From Marvania coccoides (taxonomy: Eukaryota > Chlorophyta > Trebouxiophyceae > Chlorellales > Chlorellaceae): a stretch of DNA of 64,000 bases. Below, piece by piece: positions 34,152 to 44,401 of the stretch. The stretch covers positions 620,001 through 684,000 of the forward strand of contig OY978097.1 in assembly GCA_963854735.1 (NCBI GenBank), written 5' to 3'. The notes beneath the pieces were generated by a model. That model did no database searches. It worked only from the letters and a program-made list of their open reading frames with translations, and was not told the DNA's origin. How positions within the stretch are numbered: position 1 is the stretch's first letter; the number at the start of each line of letters is the position of its first letter. A program made the translations under genes and the position numbers.

Positions 34152-34558
34152 AGTGAGCACACCGGGTACTACATCAAAAACCCTTTAGCCAGGGGTTGAG
34201 TGACCGCTGTAGATGGGAGGGGTGCTGGGCGGGCCAGCATTCCCCAAGCGTGAACCCCAAACCTGACGGGCCGTTGCCGTCAGGAGAACCCTGCTTTTCC
34301 CTTAATTTTAGTCGGTCGCGCCGCTGGGGGACTCCGGAAGGCGGGGGCCAGAGCCTTAACTGTGGGCGGCGGAGCGGTCACCGGCGTAGTGGCAGTATCC
34401 GTACGTCCACCGTACCGGGGGTCGATCCCAGCGGATGGAAGGGGGTACCCGCCTTACTGTGGCGGGAAGTGGCACGTCGCCTTGCAGGTCTCTATAAGAG
34501 CACCTTCTGTAGGAGACGTAACAACCAGATGTAAACCCATTAAACCCATTAAACCCAA
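34152..34558 (+). mobile_element. SINE-like repeat, copy 2
   Basis: It lies 78 bp after copy 1 in the same orientation and repeats the same blocks from CAGTGAGCACACCGGGTA onward. The hairpin arms (34262-34269, 34277-34284) are perfectly paired. The tail unit is different: TGTAAACCCATT repeated two to three times. The block GGGGGTCGATCCCAGCGG corresponds to GAGGTTGATCCCACCGG in copy 1. Confidence 0.6.
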
Positions 34559-34921
34559 ACTGCATGGAAAGTAATAAGATTAAGGGATTTCATATTAAGG
34601 GATTTCGTATGCCCAATATATTCCGAGGATAATTAAGCTCGTCCTATTTCTAAGGTATCTTTACAATATCTTTAGAAGACGGGGCCAGAAGAACTTCACA
34701 TTGGCCATCAGAAGAACACGAAAAAAAACATATTTTCTTAATTAATAGGAAAAATCACAATTTCATGCACAATTTGAAAGAAAGGGGGGGGGGGGGTAGA
34801 AAATAAGGGAAAATACGAAAAGAAGGGGGTGAAAATGAATACTATAGTTGTAAATTAATATAGTTAGTTTTTAGTGACAGTCAACACGTCAATACCCCTA
34901 ACTCAGCAAGTTCTAACGCCA
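34559..34921. other. AT-rich spacer with short tandem ATTAAGGGATTTC and a poly-G run
   Basis: Two copies of ATTAAGGGATTTC follow copy 2, and a run of about 14 G lies near 34784-34797. No gene is seen. Confidence 0.5.
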
Positions 34922-35008
34922 GACCAGAAACTATGGTACCCAATCTGCCCTCGGGGGAGTGCCCCTGGGAGATCGAGCGGCGGCAGGATGTGTCTGGGAA
35001 TTTACAAC
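34922..35008 (+). repeat. 87-bp dispersed repeat, copy A (coding-like)
   Basis: By hand alignment it differs at about 12 of 86 positions from the minus strand of 53078-53164. In the shared frame it reads LPSGECPWEIERRQDVSGNL; the other copy reads LPLGECPWETVRWKDGSGNL. It ends 10 bp from the stop codon of the Hint gene. It is probably a fragment of a larger transposable element. Confidence 0.65.
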
Positions 35009-35018
35009 AACCAACACG

Positions 35019-36099
35019 TCACACAGTCGCTGCTGTAGCGGCAGTCATGCCAGCGAAGAAAGCATCGCGGTCGCCGAAGACGTCGGCCTGGCCATGCGCC
35101 CATTTGCCAGCAGCGCGCATAGCGCGAGTCTCCCAGCCTCTGGGGAAAGTAGCAAGGCCAGTGCGCACAGCGAAATTGAAGGCGCGGTGCAGGCGCCTGC
35201 CAGCAGCCCACTGCGGCACAAAGCTGGTGAGCTCGGTGGCCACCACACCGTCGACGACAATGGCTCCAGCCAGTGTGTGGGGCATGAAAACCCCAGTGTC
35301 TGTGATGAGCTCGATAGAAACGATGCGGGTTGCGGTTACGGCGTGGGAAGGCCCATCCTTTACGACGGGCACCCAGTCTCCCACCGACACTTGCTCAGGC
35401 AGGAGGTACTCCCAGGATTCCAGGTTCCCAAGGTGAGCGGCCTTGACTTGAGCGCTGCCGCGGCGAACAAAGAGGTAGTGGCTAGGGGTCAGAGTGATGT
35501 TCAGCCCGGCATCTGTGGCAACGCGAGCAAATGAAGCGACCTGAGAGGGTCGGTGGGAGGTGAAGAGGTAGACAGGGGCAAAGTGAGGGCGGCCGGCAGA
35601 GTCGACGGCCAGAATTTTGTCTCCCAGAGCGAGCTCTGCCATAGGCTTGCGTTTCCCAGAGGCGGTGGTCACTGTGGAGGCGCCAGAGAAGCACGCAATT
35701 GCGGCCTCGATGCCTGCTTTGCAGGTGCAAAGCCAGGAACCGTCGGAGAAAATGTCAGGCTGCAAAATGAAGTGAGCATATTTTTCATATGAATGAAAAA
35801 AATGAAGTGTAAGGAAGAGATTCATTCGCAGGGCAATTTATGTATTACAATGGGCTATCTTTAATAAATCAGCACGGTATGATGAAGAGGAAAACACTAC
35901 TTACATTGTCACACGTAAAACTTTTAATATAATTCTCGCCTCCGCAGTAGGCTGCACATTCAACGCGCGCTCCCCCGCAGTCGCTGGCACTGAGAATCCG
36001 CCCGCGGTTCGTGAGAGAACGTGCAGACGCGGAGCTGTTTTGTAGAATGATCAGCAGGGCAAGGGCTTGCCCAACCACAATTTTCTGGAGAACTGCCAT
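35019..36099 (-). CDS. Secreted protein with hedgehog-type Hint (Hog-like) domain
   Basis: Exons 36099..35905 and 35759..35019 (GTAAGT...TTGCAG) encode 311 residues. A signal peptide is clear (MAVLQKIVVGQALALLIILQ). A short cysteine-rich module follows (SDCGGARVECAAYCGG, SFTCDNPDIF, WLCTCKAG). The Hint domain starts at the presumed processing cysteine, ACFSGASTV, and carries MAELALGDKILAVDS, the TxxH block LTPSHYLFV, LPEQVSVGDWVPV and the terminal block VFMPHTLAGAIVVDGVVATE, all in hedgehog order. Such domains cleave the chain before the cysteine through a thioester; hedgehog then passes it to a sterol. Whether this one autoprocesses, and to what acceptor, is unknown. The residue before the cysteine is Ala, not the usual Gly. 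Two SINE-like copies lie on each side of the gene. Confidence 0.85.
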
Positions 36100-36637
36100 T
36101 CTCAAACAGTTTGAGTAGGCCTGAAATGGATAGAAACAAATGAAAATATGAAGAGCGAGAGTTGGCTGATGATGGGGCTGCATTTACGCCACATCGCTCA
36201 AAAATGTACGGGGTCAATTCAATTAATGTGTGAGGTAATATAGAAAGAGTTGCGTTGTACTTGGGGATTTCAAAGCAGGTTTATAACTTTGAATTATGTG
36301 CGAGGGAGGTCTACTGTACGTATGTCTGTGTCGCCAGGATTGTTTGGCCTAGCAAAGTGAGCACCGATGATGCTATTTGTGTGCATCTGGGTCCTGCGAG
36401 GACGAAGAGCACATGCTATTCCTCACTGCACATGCCCTTCTTTGGTTGCAGTTCGTGAATCATACTCCTCTTTGTTTCCTATTGTCATCATCACATCTTC
36501 TTCTTCTCCCGGAGAGAGTCAAGACTGGATTAATGAGGACGGTGCCATGCATCATGCTTACATGGATTATATATTGCTGCACCTGCTTGCCTTGGTACAC
36601 GCTCTTGACTACGACTTTGGATGCATCACTTCCCAAA
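36100..36637. other. Upstream region of the Hint gene
   Basis: AT-rich. GGATGCATCACTTCCC at 36618 also occurs after SINE-like copy 1 (34082), so repeat-derived sequence extends here. No gene is seen. Confidence 0.4.
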
Positions 36638-37010
36638 CAGCCAGGGTTGATTGACCACTGTAGAAGAGAGGGGTGCTGGGTGCGTCTCGGCATTGCCCAA
36701 GCGTGTACCTTGACCGGACGGTTCGCGTTCTCGCCGTCCGGAGCGTCCTGCATGCCTTGCATTTCTGCATGCACCTGTGCCTGCTTTGCACCTGTATTTG
36801 CTCTGCACCTGTTTTGTGTCGGTCGGGCCGTCGGGGACTCGAGGGCAGGGGCCAGAGCCTAGAACTGAGGTTGATCCGACGGAGGGAAGGGGGGCTCCGC
36901 CTTACTGTGGCGGGGCTTGTGGCACGTCGGCTTGCGGATCTCTATAGGAGTGACCACGGTAGTGAACGTTAAACCATTTGTAAAACCTTGTAAAACCTTC
37001 GAATCTTTTT
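36638..37010 (+). mobile_element. SINE-like repeat, copy 3
   Basis: It keeps the same block order (AGCCAGGGTTGATTGACC, GAGGGGTGCTGGG, hairpin 36714-36741, GTCGGTCGGGCCGTCGGGGA, GCCTTACTGTGGCGGGG, TGGCACGTCGGCTTGCGG). It ends in TGTAAAACCT repeated twice. The hairpin is 8 bp and perfect, with a pair change relative to copy 2. Confidence 0.6.
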
Positions 37011-37201
37011 GAGTTTTTACAGCAAGCCCCGAAGCAGGTTGCTTCTTTCATCAAGGCCAGACATGACGCTGGTGGTTACGAAACGCGCCATGGTTGGACA
37101 TAAGAGTTTGGATTTCTTTTTCTCTTTGTTTTCTTTCTTGGGTTTAATGGGTTTAATGGTAATAATAATTTAATCTTTGCATTCGCTGTTTCTTTTGGCG
37201 G

Positions 37202-37478
37202 TTGTTTTTTATCAAGGTTTCAAGGTTTACATATCGGTGTCACGTCTACTACCGAGGTTTTGCTCCTATAGAGATCCGCAAGTCGACGTGCCACTCCCCC
37301 CGCCAGAGTAAGGTGGAGTGCCCCTTCCATCCACCGGTTCAACCTCAGTTCATGGGGACGTACGACACAGCAGCGCCATGCTAAAAGCTAGTAACAGCTC
37401 GCCGCCCACAGATAAGGCTCTGGTCCCTGCCTTCTGAGTCCCCGACGGCACGACCGACATACAAACAGGTGCAAACAA
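37202..37478 (-). mobile_element. SINE-like repeat, copy 4, inverted and 5' truncated
   Basis: Read on the minus strand it starts within the block TGTCGGTCG..CCG and runs through GGACTCAGAAGGCAGGGACC, GGCACTCCACCTTACTCTGG and GTGGCACGTCGACTTGCGG to ATATGTAAACCTTGAAACCTTG. The first third (including the hairpin) is missing, as expected for a 5'-truncated insertion. Confidence 0.6.
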
Positions 37479-38006
37479 AACATCATTCAAAAACAAAAAA
37501 ACAACAATTTATTATTTCTGCTTGCACTTCGGTGCCAGTCTCCTACGGGGCTTTAGTTGCTCTTTTGTGCGGACTTTAAACCCTGTAATGTATGTGATGC
37601 TGGGCCACGGCTCAGCGCTGCCCTGTCCCATTTACGCCTCCAACCTCTTCTCTTCTTCGGGAGTCTCTTCCAAATGGAAGAGAGTTCTAAAAAGAATGTG
37701 TTCCAGCAGTTTTGCGTTCCAGAAGTTGTCATTAATAGGTTTGCAGAGAGGGCCATTTGATGTATTGCTGTAGAGGCGGTGGAAAGATTTTCTCCATGAT
37801 TCAGTGCTCAGGCTGCCTTGGCTTGATCTGAAGTCACGACATCCCTACCTTGGAGGCTTCCCTGCCTGATTTTGGATTTGAAAGGCTGAGAGACTGTGCC
37901 AATGGGCCAACGAGAGGAGGCGTCGGGCGGTCAATCGAAAAAACAGCAGACCATAAATAAAACTGTATACATATGATTTCGTTTCGTAGAGGTATCGACA
38001 CGTAAA
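37479..38006. other. Intergenic, no gene seen
   Basis: Starts with an A/C-rich run, then unrecognised sequence up to the RWD-CHY gene. Confidence 0.4.
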
Positions 38007-40805
38007 ATGGCTGATCTCAGAGCTTTGCAGGCAAGCTTGTCGTTTCGGTCTTGTGATCGAAAGAATTTAAATGTGAAAATGGGGGTTTTCTCGAAATGCG
38101 CGCTCGTCGTTATCAAAGTCGGCCGCCAAAAATTGCAACAGCGTATCAAAATCTCTTCAGTGTTCGCAGGACGAGCTCCTCGCCCTCAAGTCTGTCTTCC
38201 CTTCTCTCAAGCTCAAAAAGACGCCCGCTGGCAGCCCTGGTGCCCCTTTCCCCATCATCGCCACAGCCACCATCCAAGCTCCGCCTCAGGCGTCCATCAT
38301 CGACGTCCAGACCCTGCAGCTGCGAGCTACCGTCACCTTGGACGCCGATTCAAACAATTCCGCCGTCGGTTTAGAAATTCTCAGCCCTGGGGTCCCAGCG
38401 GCGCTAAAAACAGCGATTAGCGTTGATTTAGAGCGCATGCGGCAAGCCTCCAGCAGTGCCACACAGCCTCTGGGGCTCAAAGCTGCTTTCACCGCTGCTG
38501 TGACCGATTACCTCCGCCTGCTGTGCCTGCTGCCAGAGTGCATAGAGCGGTATGAGGGCGTGGATGCAGAGGGTGGCACCGTCAGAAGGGTGGCCATACT
38601 GAACGACACCACCCGAGTGGAGATTGATGCATCTGTGCCTTCGCCCGCCAGCCCCCGAGCAACTGGCTCCAAGCTGCCTTCGCAGCAGCAGCAGGCGACT
38701 TTGACGTCAGCAGCAGCGGCAGCCACGACAAAGGTACCGCCAGCGCTGGAGAAGCTGCTGCCCAAGGCGCTGCAGGTGGAGCTGCCCACCCTGCAGCGCC
38801 GCCCCTCACTGCGCTTCCACTTTGCGCCCCGGCCGGCGGCCAGCATCGGCCAAGCGCGAGCGGCGATGGCGGGGATGTCGCTGGCGGCAGGAAATCATGC
38901 GTCTGGGTTTTCTTTTGCCGTGGACGTGGCTCCTACCGACCCAGAGTGGAATCTTCCGCTGAACACACCATTGGTGCTCGAGTGCTCATTTTCAGGTATG
39001 TTTGAGCTGTTTTGCGCTGTTTTGCTTCGCGTTTTGCGTGCTCTTCTAATCATAGGATATCATCAGTGATTAATTCCTTTACCACACATGCGACAATGAC
39101 TAGTAATAATGATGAGCAAGCTTCCGATATAGGCGATGCGGAGTATCCGGCAAAAGGCTCGTTTGCCATGGCCCTTGGCGCTGGAGGAGCAGCGGCGGGC
39201 ATGAGCGGCCTGGAGCGTGAGGTGTTCAACAAGCTGCTGGAGAGGGAGGCGGCGGCAGCGGCGGGCCAGCCATGCGCGCTGGGCGGTGTGCTGCGTCATT
39301 GCGCAAACCACGGCGGAGCGATGGTGCACGAGGCGGCGGACGTGGCGCTAGAAATTGAAAAGAGGCGACGTGGGGCTGCGGTTGCTGCGGCTGCGGCGGC
39401 ATCAGCAGCGGCAGAGTTTGAAGGCGGCTGGGGTCAAGAAGGCTGCAACGCAGATTGCAGCGGAGAAGAAAGTGAGGAGGAAAGCTCGATGAGCGGCGAA
39501 GAAAGCTCCAGCAGCGCTGCTGGGTCTGAATCTGAGGATGAGGAGGCTCCGTTTCTGGACGACACAGGGAGGGGCCACTCAGCAGCGGCAGCGGCAGCGA
39601 GCGGAGCAGCAGCAGCGCCCTCAGGCGCTGCCCACCGTGCCCTCAACCTCGTGCTTCAAGACCTGCAGCTTGTGGACATTGATACTCTCGTAAGTTTTCC
39701 AAAAACATTTTTCCTAAGTTTTTCTACGAGTTAATTTTGGGCTCTCTGTTTTTGTTTCTTACTCACCAAATTGTGCAGGACATCGTGGGGATTGGGCTGC
39801 AGGTGGCGTGCCTCCGCTGCAAGGCCACAGGGAAGCTGATTTTGGGGCAGCAAGAGGCTTCTCGGCGGACCCTGGAAGCCACTGGTGAGTGTGCCACCTG
39901 CCACGCCGTCTGGGCGGTCTCTCTGGTCCCACGCATCGTGCACGATGGCTCCAACGTCCTGGCGTCCATGCGCGCACAAGGCTGCGCTCCTGTCGATGTG
40001 CTGCCGTCCACGATGGCGGGGCAATGCTCCCACTGCAGCGGCCTCGCAGCCTTCCGATCCGCGCAGGTGGGGCGGTGGAACGAGCGTTTCTGCGGCAGTT
40101 GCCACTCGCGCATGGCGTTCCTCGTCGGTTCCGCCGTTTTTGAGCCCCCGGCCAGGCCTCCAAGCGCCGGAGAAGACCGGGGCGACAAGGCCCGCAAGGG
40201 CCGCCCTGGCGGCGCAGAAGCCCGCTTCAGGGAGGTGCTGATCGTTCCAGGGCAGCCTCTGCCTGACAAAGGGGCGTGCAAGCACTACAAACACTCGTAC
40301 AGATGGCTGCGCTTCCCGTGCTGCGGTCGGCGCTTTCCTTGCGATATCTGTCACGAGGAGGAGACCGACGGGCACGAGCAGGCGTGGGCGCAGCGCATGG
40401 TGTGCGGGTTTTGCTCCACCGAGCAGCCGGTGGCGCAACGGTGCGTGGCGTGCGGCAAGCAGGTCACCACCAGCGCAAGGTGAGAGGAGAAGATCTTCCG
40501 TTCCTTCAAAAATGAGAAGCCCGAGGGAAATAAATCATATTCATCTATTTTTCTCTTCGTTTTGATTGCTGATTTTCGCTGACCCCGCGATTTTTTCTTT
40601 TTTGAGCAGTCGCCCCACCGGAAAAGCGACGTGCTTCTGGGAGGGCGGGCAAGGGCAGAGGGACCTGCGCCGGCTCAGCAGGAATGACCCCCGCAAGTAC
40701 AAGGGGAGCGGCAGGTACAAAAAGACCTCTTCAAAGAAGTCAGAGCGGGTCGGCGAAAAGGGCAGAGAGAAGCGGGCGGCAGCGGCGGCTGCGGCGAACA
40801 AGTGA
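38007..40805 (+). CDS. RWD domain plus CHY-type zinc finger protein
   Basis: Exons 38007..38030, 38170..38995, 39133..39689, 39779..40479 and 40610..40805 encode about 767 residues. The junction of exons 1 and 2 gives MADLRALQDELLALKSVFPS, the usual start of an RWD domain. RWD-like features continue to LECSFSGDAEYPAKGSF, where a proline-containing turn is expected. A long acidic Ser/Ala linker follows. The C-terminal half is a CHY zinc finger: CLRCKATGKL, ATCHAVWA, CSHCSGL, FCGSCHSRM, CKHYKHSYRWLRFPCCGRRF, CDICHEEETDGHE, MVCGFCSTEQP, CVACGK, ending in TCFWEGGQGQRDLRRLSRND and KYKG. The Hot13 branch of this family, in the mitochondrial intermembrane space, shares the FWEGG-RD ending. Role here unknown; no targeting signal is seen. 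The first intron has a GC donor. Confidence 0.85.
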
Positions 40806-41854
40806 GGGGCAGAGATATGGAGAAGAGAACGGTCTCGTGTGCCTCGCTCCACCTCTTCCTCTTGCCGCTCGCTCATGACATCACGATCACCGCAGAATAT
40901 CGGACGCGCAGCGCTCCGCACACGTCATGCATGGCGCACGCGCAGGGGCATGCGCATCAGTGCCACCAAGACCAATCTACAGTCTTGCACGGGGCTGGGT
41001 CTTCGGCTGACACCCCTGGTACAAGTATTTTATGGCGCGGTGCTCAAGGACGCGACCCACGCATTTGATGATTGATTTTGCCTGTTAGTTAGCACCGTTT
41101 GATTTGGAAATGAAGGCAGTAAGGTGTCATCATTTGAATGTTATAGGCGTAATAACAGAGAGAGAGAGAGAGGGCCATATTCTACCAGAGTCTACCAGAG
41201 ACAGAGGGGGACCTGGAAAGAGGGGGGGACTAACTTTTTCACCAAGCCCAAAATAAGGAGTTCGATGGAAACGCACATCTGCGTTCCGCATTGCATAAAT
41301 ACGAAAACTTGCGACGAAGTGGTAGTTTAGAAGGAGAATAGAGGTGGGTTGCAGGGGGACGAAAACATGGGTGGTGAATAGCTGAAGCAATGGGCTCGTT
41401 GCGGCACGCTGGTTTGCATACATAAAGGGCGTTATTTTTCTGGTTTTTTGGTGCCAAATTTTGCCTCTGGAGTGCAGCAAAAGAGCCAGTTCGCATTTCG
41501 CTTGACTTGGCTCGAATTTTGCCGTGTGCGTTGGTGTCTTTGTGAAGCGCGGGCCCCCAATCGCATAAAATCATTATTTTCATTTTATTGCGGCGCTGGC
41601 GTTCGTGAGGGCGTTGCCTGGTGTTCGTTTTGGACTCGCGATTCGAACATCTTCTTTCGTCGTTCTTTGTACGCAAGCGTGTTTTGGGGGAATATGCGTG
41701 CACCAGACTGTGCCTTTACTCGGTCTTGAACTAACCGCCTCCCTCCGTTTCGTCGTTGTGCAGAGAACAGGGGCCAAAGTGCTCTTGACAGAAGATCGCA
41801 CAGAAGAGGAGCGTTGCCGAAGCTGGCCAGGCTGGCTGGCCGCCTGGATGCAAA
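40806..41854. other. Intergenic, with a GA microsatellite
   Basis: A (GA)n run lies at about 41155-41172. The remainder is mixed AT-rich DNA forming the 3' UTR of the CHY gene and the promoter of the RRM gene. No gene is seen. Confidence 0.4.
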
Positions 41855-43250
41855 ATGAGTAGGCAAGACGGGAAGGTCTTCATCGGGGGCCTCAGTTGGG
41901 AAACAACAGGTGTGGCCGCTTTTCAAACCATTTTTTGGCTGCCAAACGGCGTGCAGGCGGGCAACTGACGGGTGAACACGCTTTTTGACATGCAGATGAG
42001 AATCTACGACGATATTTTGAGAATTATGGAACAGTTCAGGTACGCAGATGTCTCGCATCCGTTAAAATACGTGGGGTTTTCGGCCCCGTTTTGCACCTCT
42101 GCACCTGTCAACCCCCTTTTCTGATCACTCCATTTCCCCTTCACGCGCCCGCAGGAGGCATTCGTCTCCTACGACCGCCACACCGGCCGCCCCCGCGGCT
42201 TCGGCTTTGTTGTGTTTGCCGACCCCGTGATCGCCGACAAGGTGGTCGCGCAGCAGCACACCATCGACCGACGGGAGGTGGAGGCCAAAAAGGCGCTCCC
42301 CAAGGACGAGTCCCCGGTCAGCAAGGACCTGCAGGCGGCCGCATCGGGGCAGCGCACAAAAAAAATCTTCGTGGGCGGGCTGGCTGCCAGCGTGGACGAA
42401 GCAGCTTTCCGCGGCTACTTTGAGGACTTTGGCACTGTGGAAGACGCGGTGGTGATGTACGACCATGACAACCGAAGACCACGAGGCTTCGGGTTCATTA
42501 CTTTCTCCGAGGAGGAGGCTGTGGACAAGGTGTTTGGGCGGGGCACCATCCAGACGATCCACGAGAAGCAGATCGAGATCAAGCGCGCGGTGCCGCGGGA
42601 CTCCATGCCACCCTCGCCACGAGCAGTCTATCGCCCCCCCCACCATTATTACGAGAGCCGCAGCCCCTACCAGCAGCAGAGTGGGCGGTACAGCGCGCCC
42701 CGTGGAGAGCGGGAGCGCAGCTACCCCCCCCCCCGGGTACAGCGGCGGCGGGCGGGGCCCGCGCAGCGACGGCGGCGGCCACCGCAGCCCCATGGCTGGT
42801 GGCTCCGACCGCGGCATGTACACCCCCGGCCCTGCGGTGGTCACAGGCATCCCCGCGACGATGGCCACAACCCCAGGCGCGGAGGGCGCAATCCCCGCCG
42901 CCACCGCCGGGGTCATCACCCCACCGCCGGGCATGGCAAATGCAGGTGGGATGATGGGTGTGGGGCAGCCGCAGTCGCCGCTGCCCATGAGCCAGGGCAT
43001 GCAGCCCACATCGCCGCTGGTGGGGTCGTTTGCGCTGCAAAACGGCATGCAGGGGGCGGCGACGACGCCTGGGGGGCAGTTCAGCCCCACTTATGCACGG
43101 GACGCGCAGCAGGCACAACAGGCGGCACGCAACCTGGCTGATCTGCAGCAGCAGGTGACGCTGACGTCGGTGAGCGCGCTAGAGCAGCTGCAGGTGCAGC
43201 AGGTGCAAGCGCAGCAGGCCCAGCAGGCGCCCAGCACCATTTGGAGCTGA
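41855..43250 (+). CDS. Tandem-RRM RNA-binding protein (Musashi/DAZAP-like); frameshift in a C11 run
   Basis: Exons 41855..41909, 41996..42039 and 42155..43250. RRM 1 has RNP2 VFIGGLSW and, after splicing, TDENLRRYFENYGTVQEAFV, then RNP1 RGFGFVVF. RRM 2 has KIFVGGLAASVDEAAFRGYF and RPRGFGFITF. This hnRNP A/Musashi layout binds single-stranded RNA. After RRM 2 the frame reaches a run of 11 C (42724-42734). In the current frame the product changes to Arg/His-rich nonsense-like sequence ending at 43141. One C fewer gives the natural-looking tail PPPGYSGGGRGPRSDGG, then Gly/Met/Pro- and Gln-rich sequence ending QQAPSTIWS at 43250 (397 residues). The second is surely the real C-terminus, so an assembly error or a polymorphic frameshift is likely. 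Confidence 0.85.
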
Positions 43251-44401
43251 AACTTCGCCCAACACGTAGCGGCAGCAGGCAGCACCAAAGCTTTAGTATA
43301 ATAATAGTAGCAGTATGCGTTTTTATTCTTGTGTGTATTTAGAGACGGCATCGTTATCCATGCGTTATCTTTTTGACTCGCTTCATTAGGCCTGTTTTTT
43401 TGCCTCTTTAGGGGCCCTGACATACTTAAATACGAAACTCTCATTTTTACTCCCCACCGCCGTCCTCCCCCAACCAACCAGCCGTACGATAGATTGACGC
43501 CTGTACACTGATTGACCCCCCTCAGACAGCAGGAACTGGAACTAGTGTGATCTTTATCTTCTGCGCACTGTCGTTGGCCCTGTGGACTTCTTTCTTGCTC
43601 TCAACATTTCACAGCTTTTTCGTTTTTGCACTCTGTCTTTTTTTCTTCTTCCCCTCCTCTTCGTTATTGGCCCCCTAGCCTCTCCCATCATGACTTTATT
43701 TAGCGTTCGTTCACCGTCCCCCAGCTAGGAAGCAGTTGATTGCAGCAGAGCGGGAAAGCAATTGTGCGCTCTCTGTTTTGCTCCATTGTCTTCACAAGTT
43801 ATTTTTAGTAGTTTTCAGAGTCGGTTATTATAGGTCGAGACGTTGACACGATTCTGACTGGTCATTTAACCATCCATGAGCAACAACAACGACAACAGCA
43901 ACAACACCGATGTTTACTCTCCGCCACGATCTGACTCTATGCATTGCACCCCCGTTTGCACCCCCCCTAGCTTGAGCTCAGAGTTGGCACGCCGCGCAGC
44001 CATTGCCATGCAGCAGAAATGCCACTGAATGCGTGGCAGCGGCCTCAGATGCTGTCCTGGGAGGGGCACATGAACAACAACGAGGCAACACGCCTTTCCC
44101 TCACGCAGGACCCACATGCTGATGGCTATGACCGTCTGTTTCACTGTCTGCTTTCTGCTGTCTGCCTGGCTGCTGAATATATTATTGACGTAAGGGGGAG
44201 TGGAAATAGACACCAAATTGGAGAAGAGTGAAATTTGGTTTGGGAAGGAATTTGTATCCCATACATAAACCCTTTTTAATTTTTTAGATACCAACCCCAG
44301 TATTGAAACTTAAGCACTTCGTCCATTTGAAAATAAGAAAAACTCTAGTTTTCAATATCACCAGATTGATTTGCCCTTTATTTTTGTTCGAAATCGGGGG
44401 C
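43251..44401. other. Intergenic, no gene seen
   Basis: T-rich 3' flank of the RRM gene and upstream region of the LON-type gene. A CAA-rich trinucleotide patch lies near 43880-43905. Nothing else is recognised. Confidence 0.4.

Noticed and set aside
35002..35260. Short frames opposite the Hint gene
   Set aside because: Shadows of a well-supported coding frame on the minus strand.
36377..36862. Plus-strand frame of 161 codons over SINE-like copy 3
   Set aside because: The frame is not kept in the other copies and crosses the repeat boundary.
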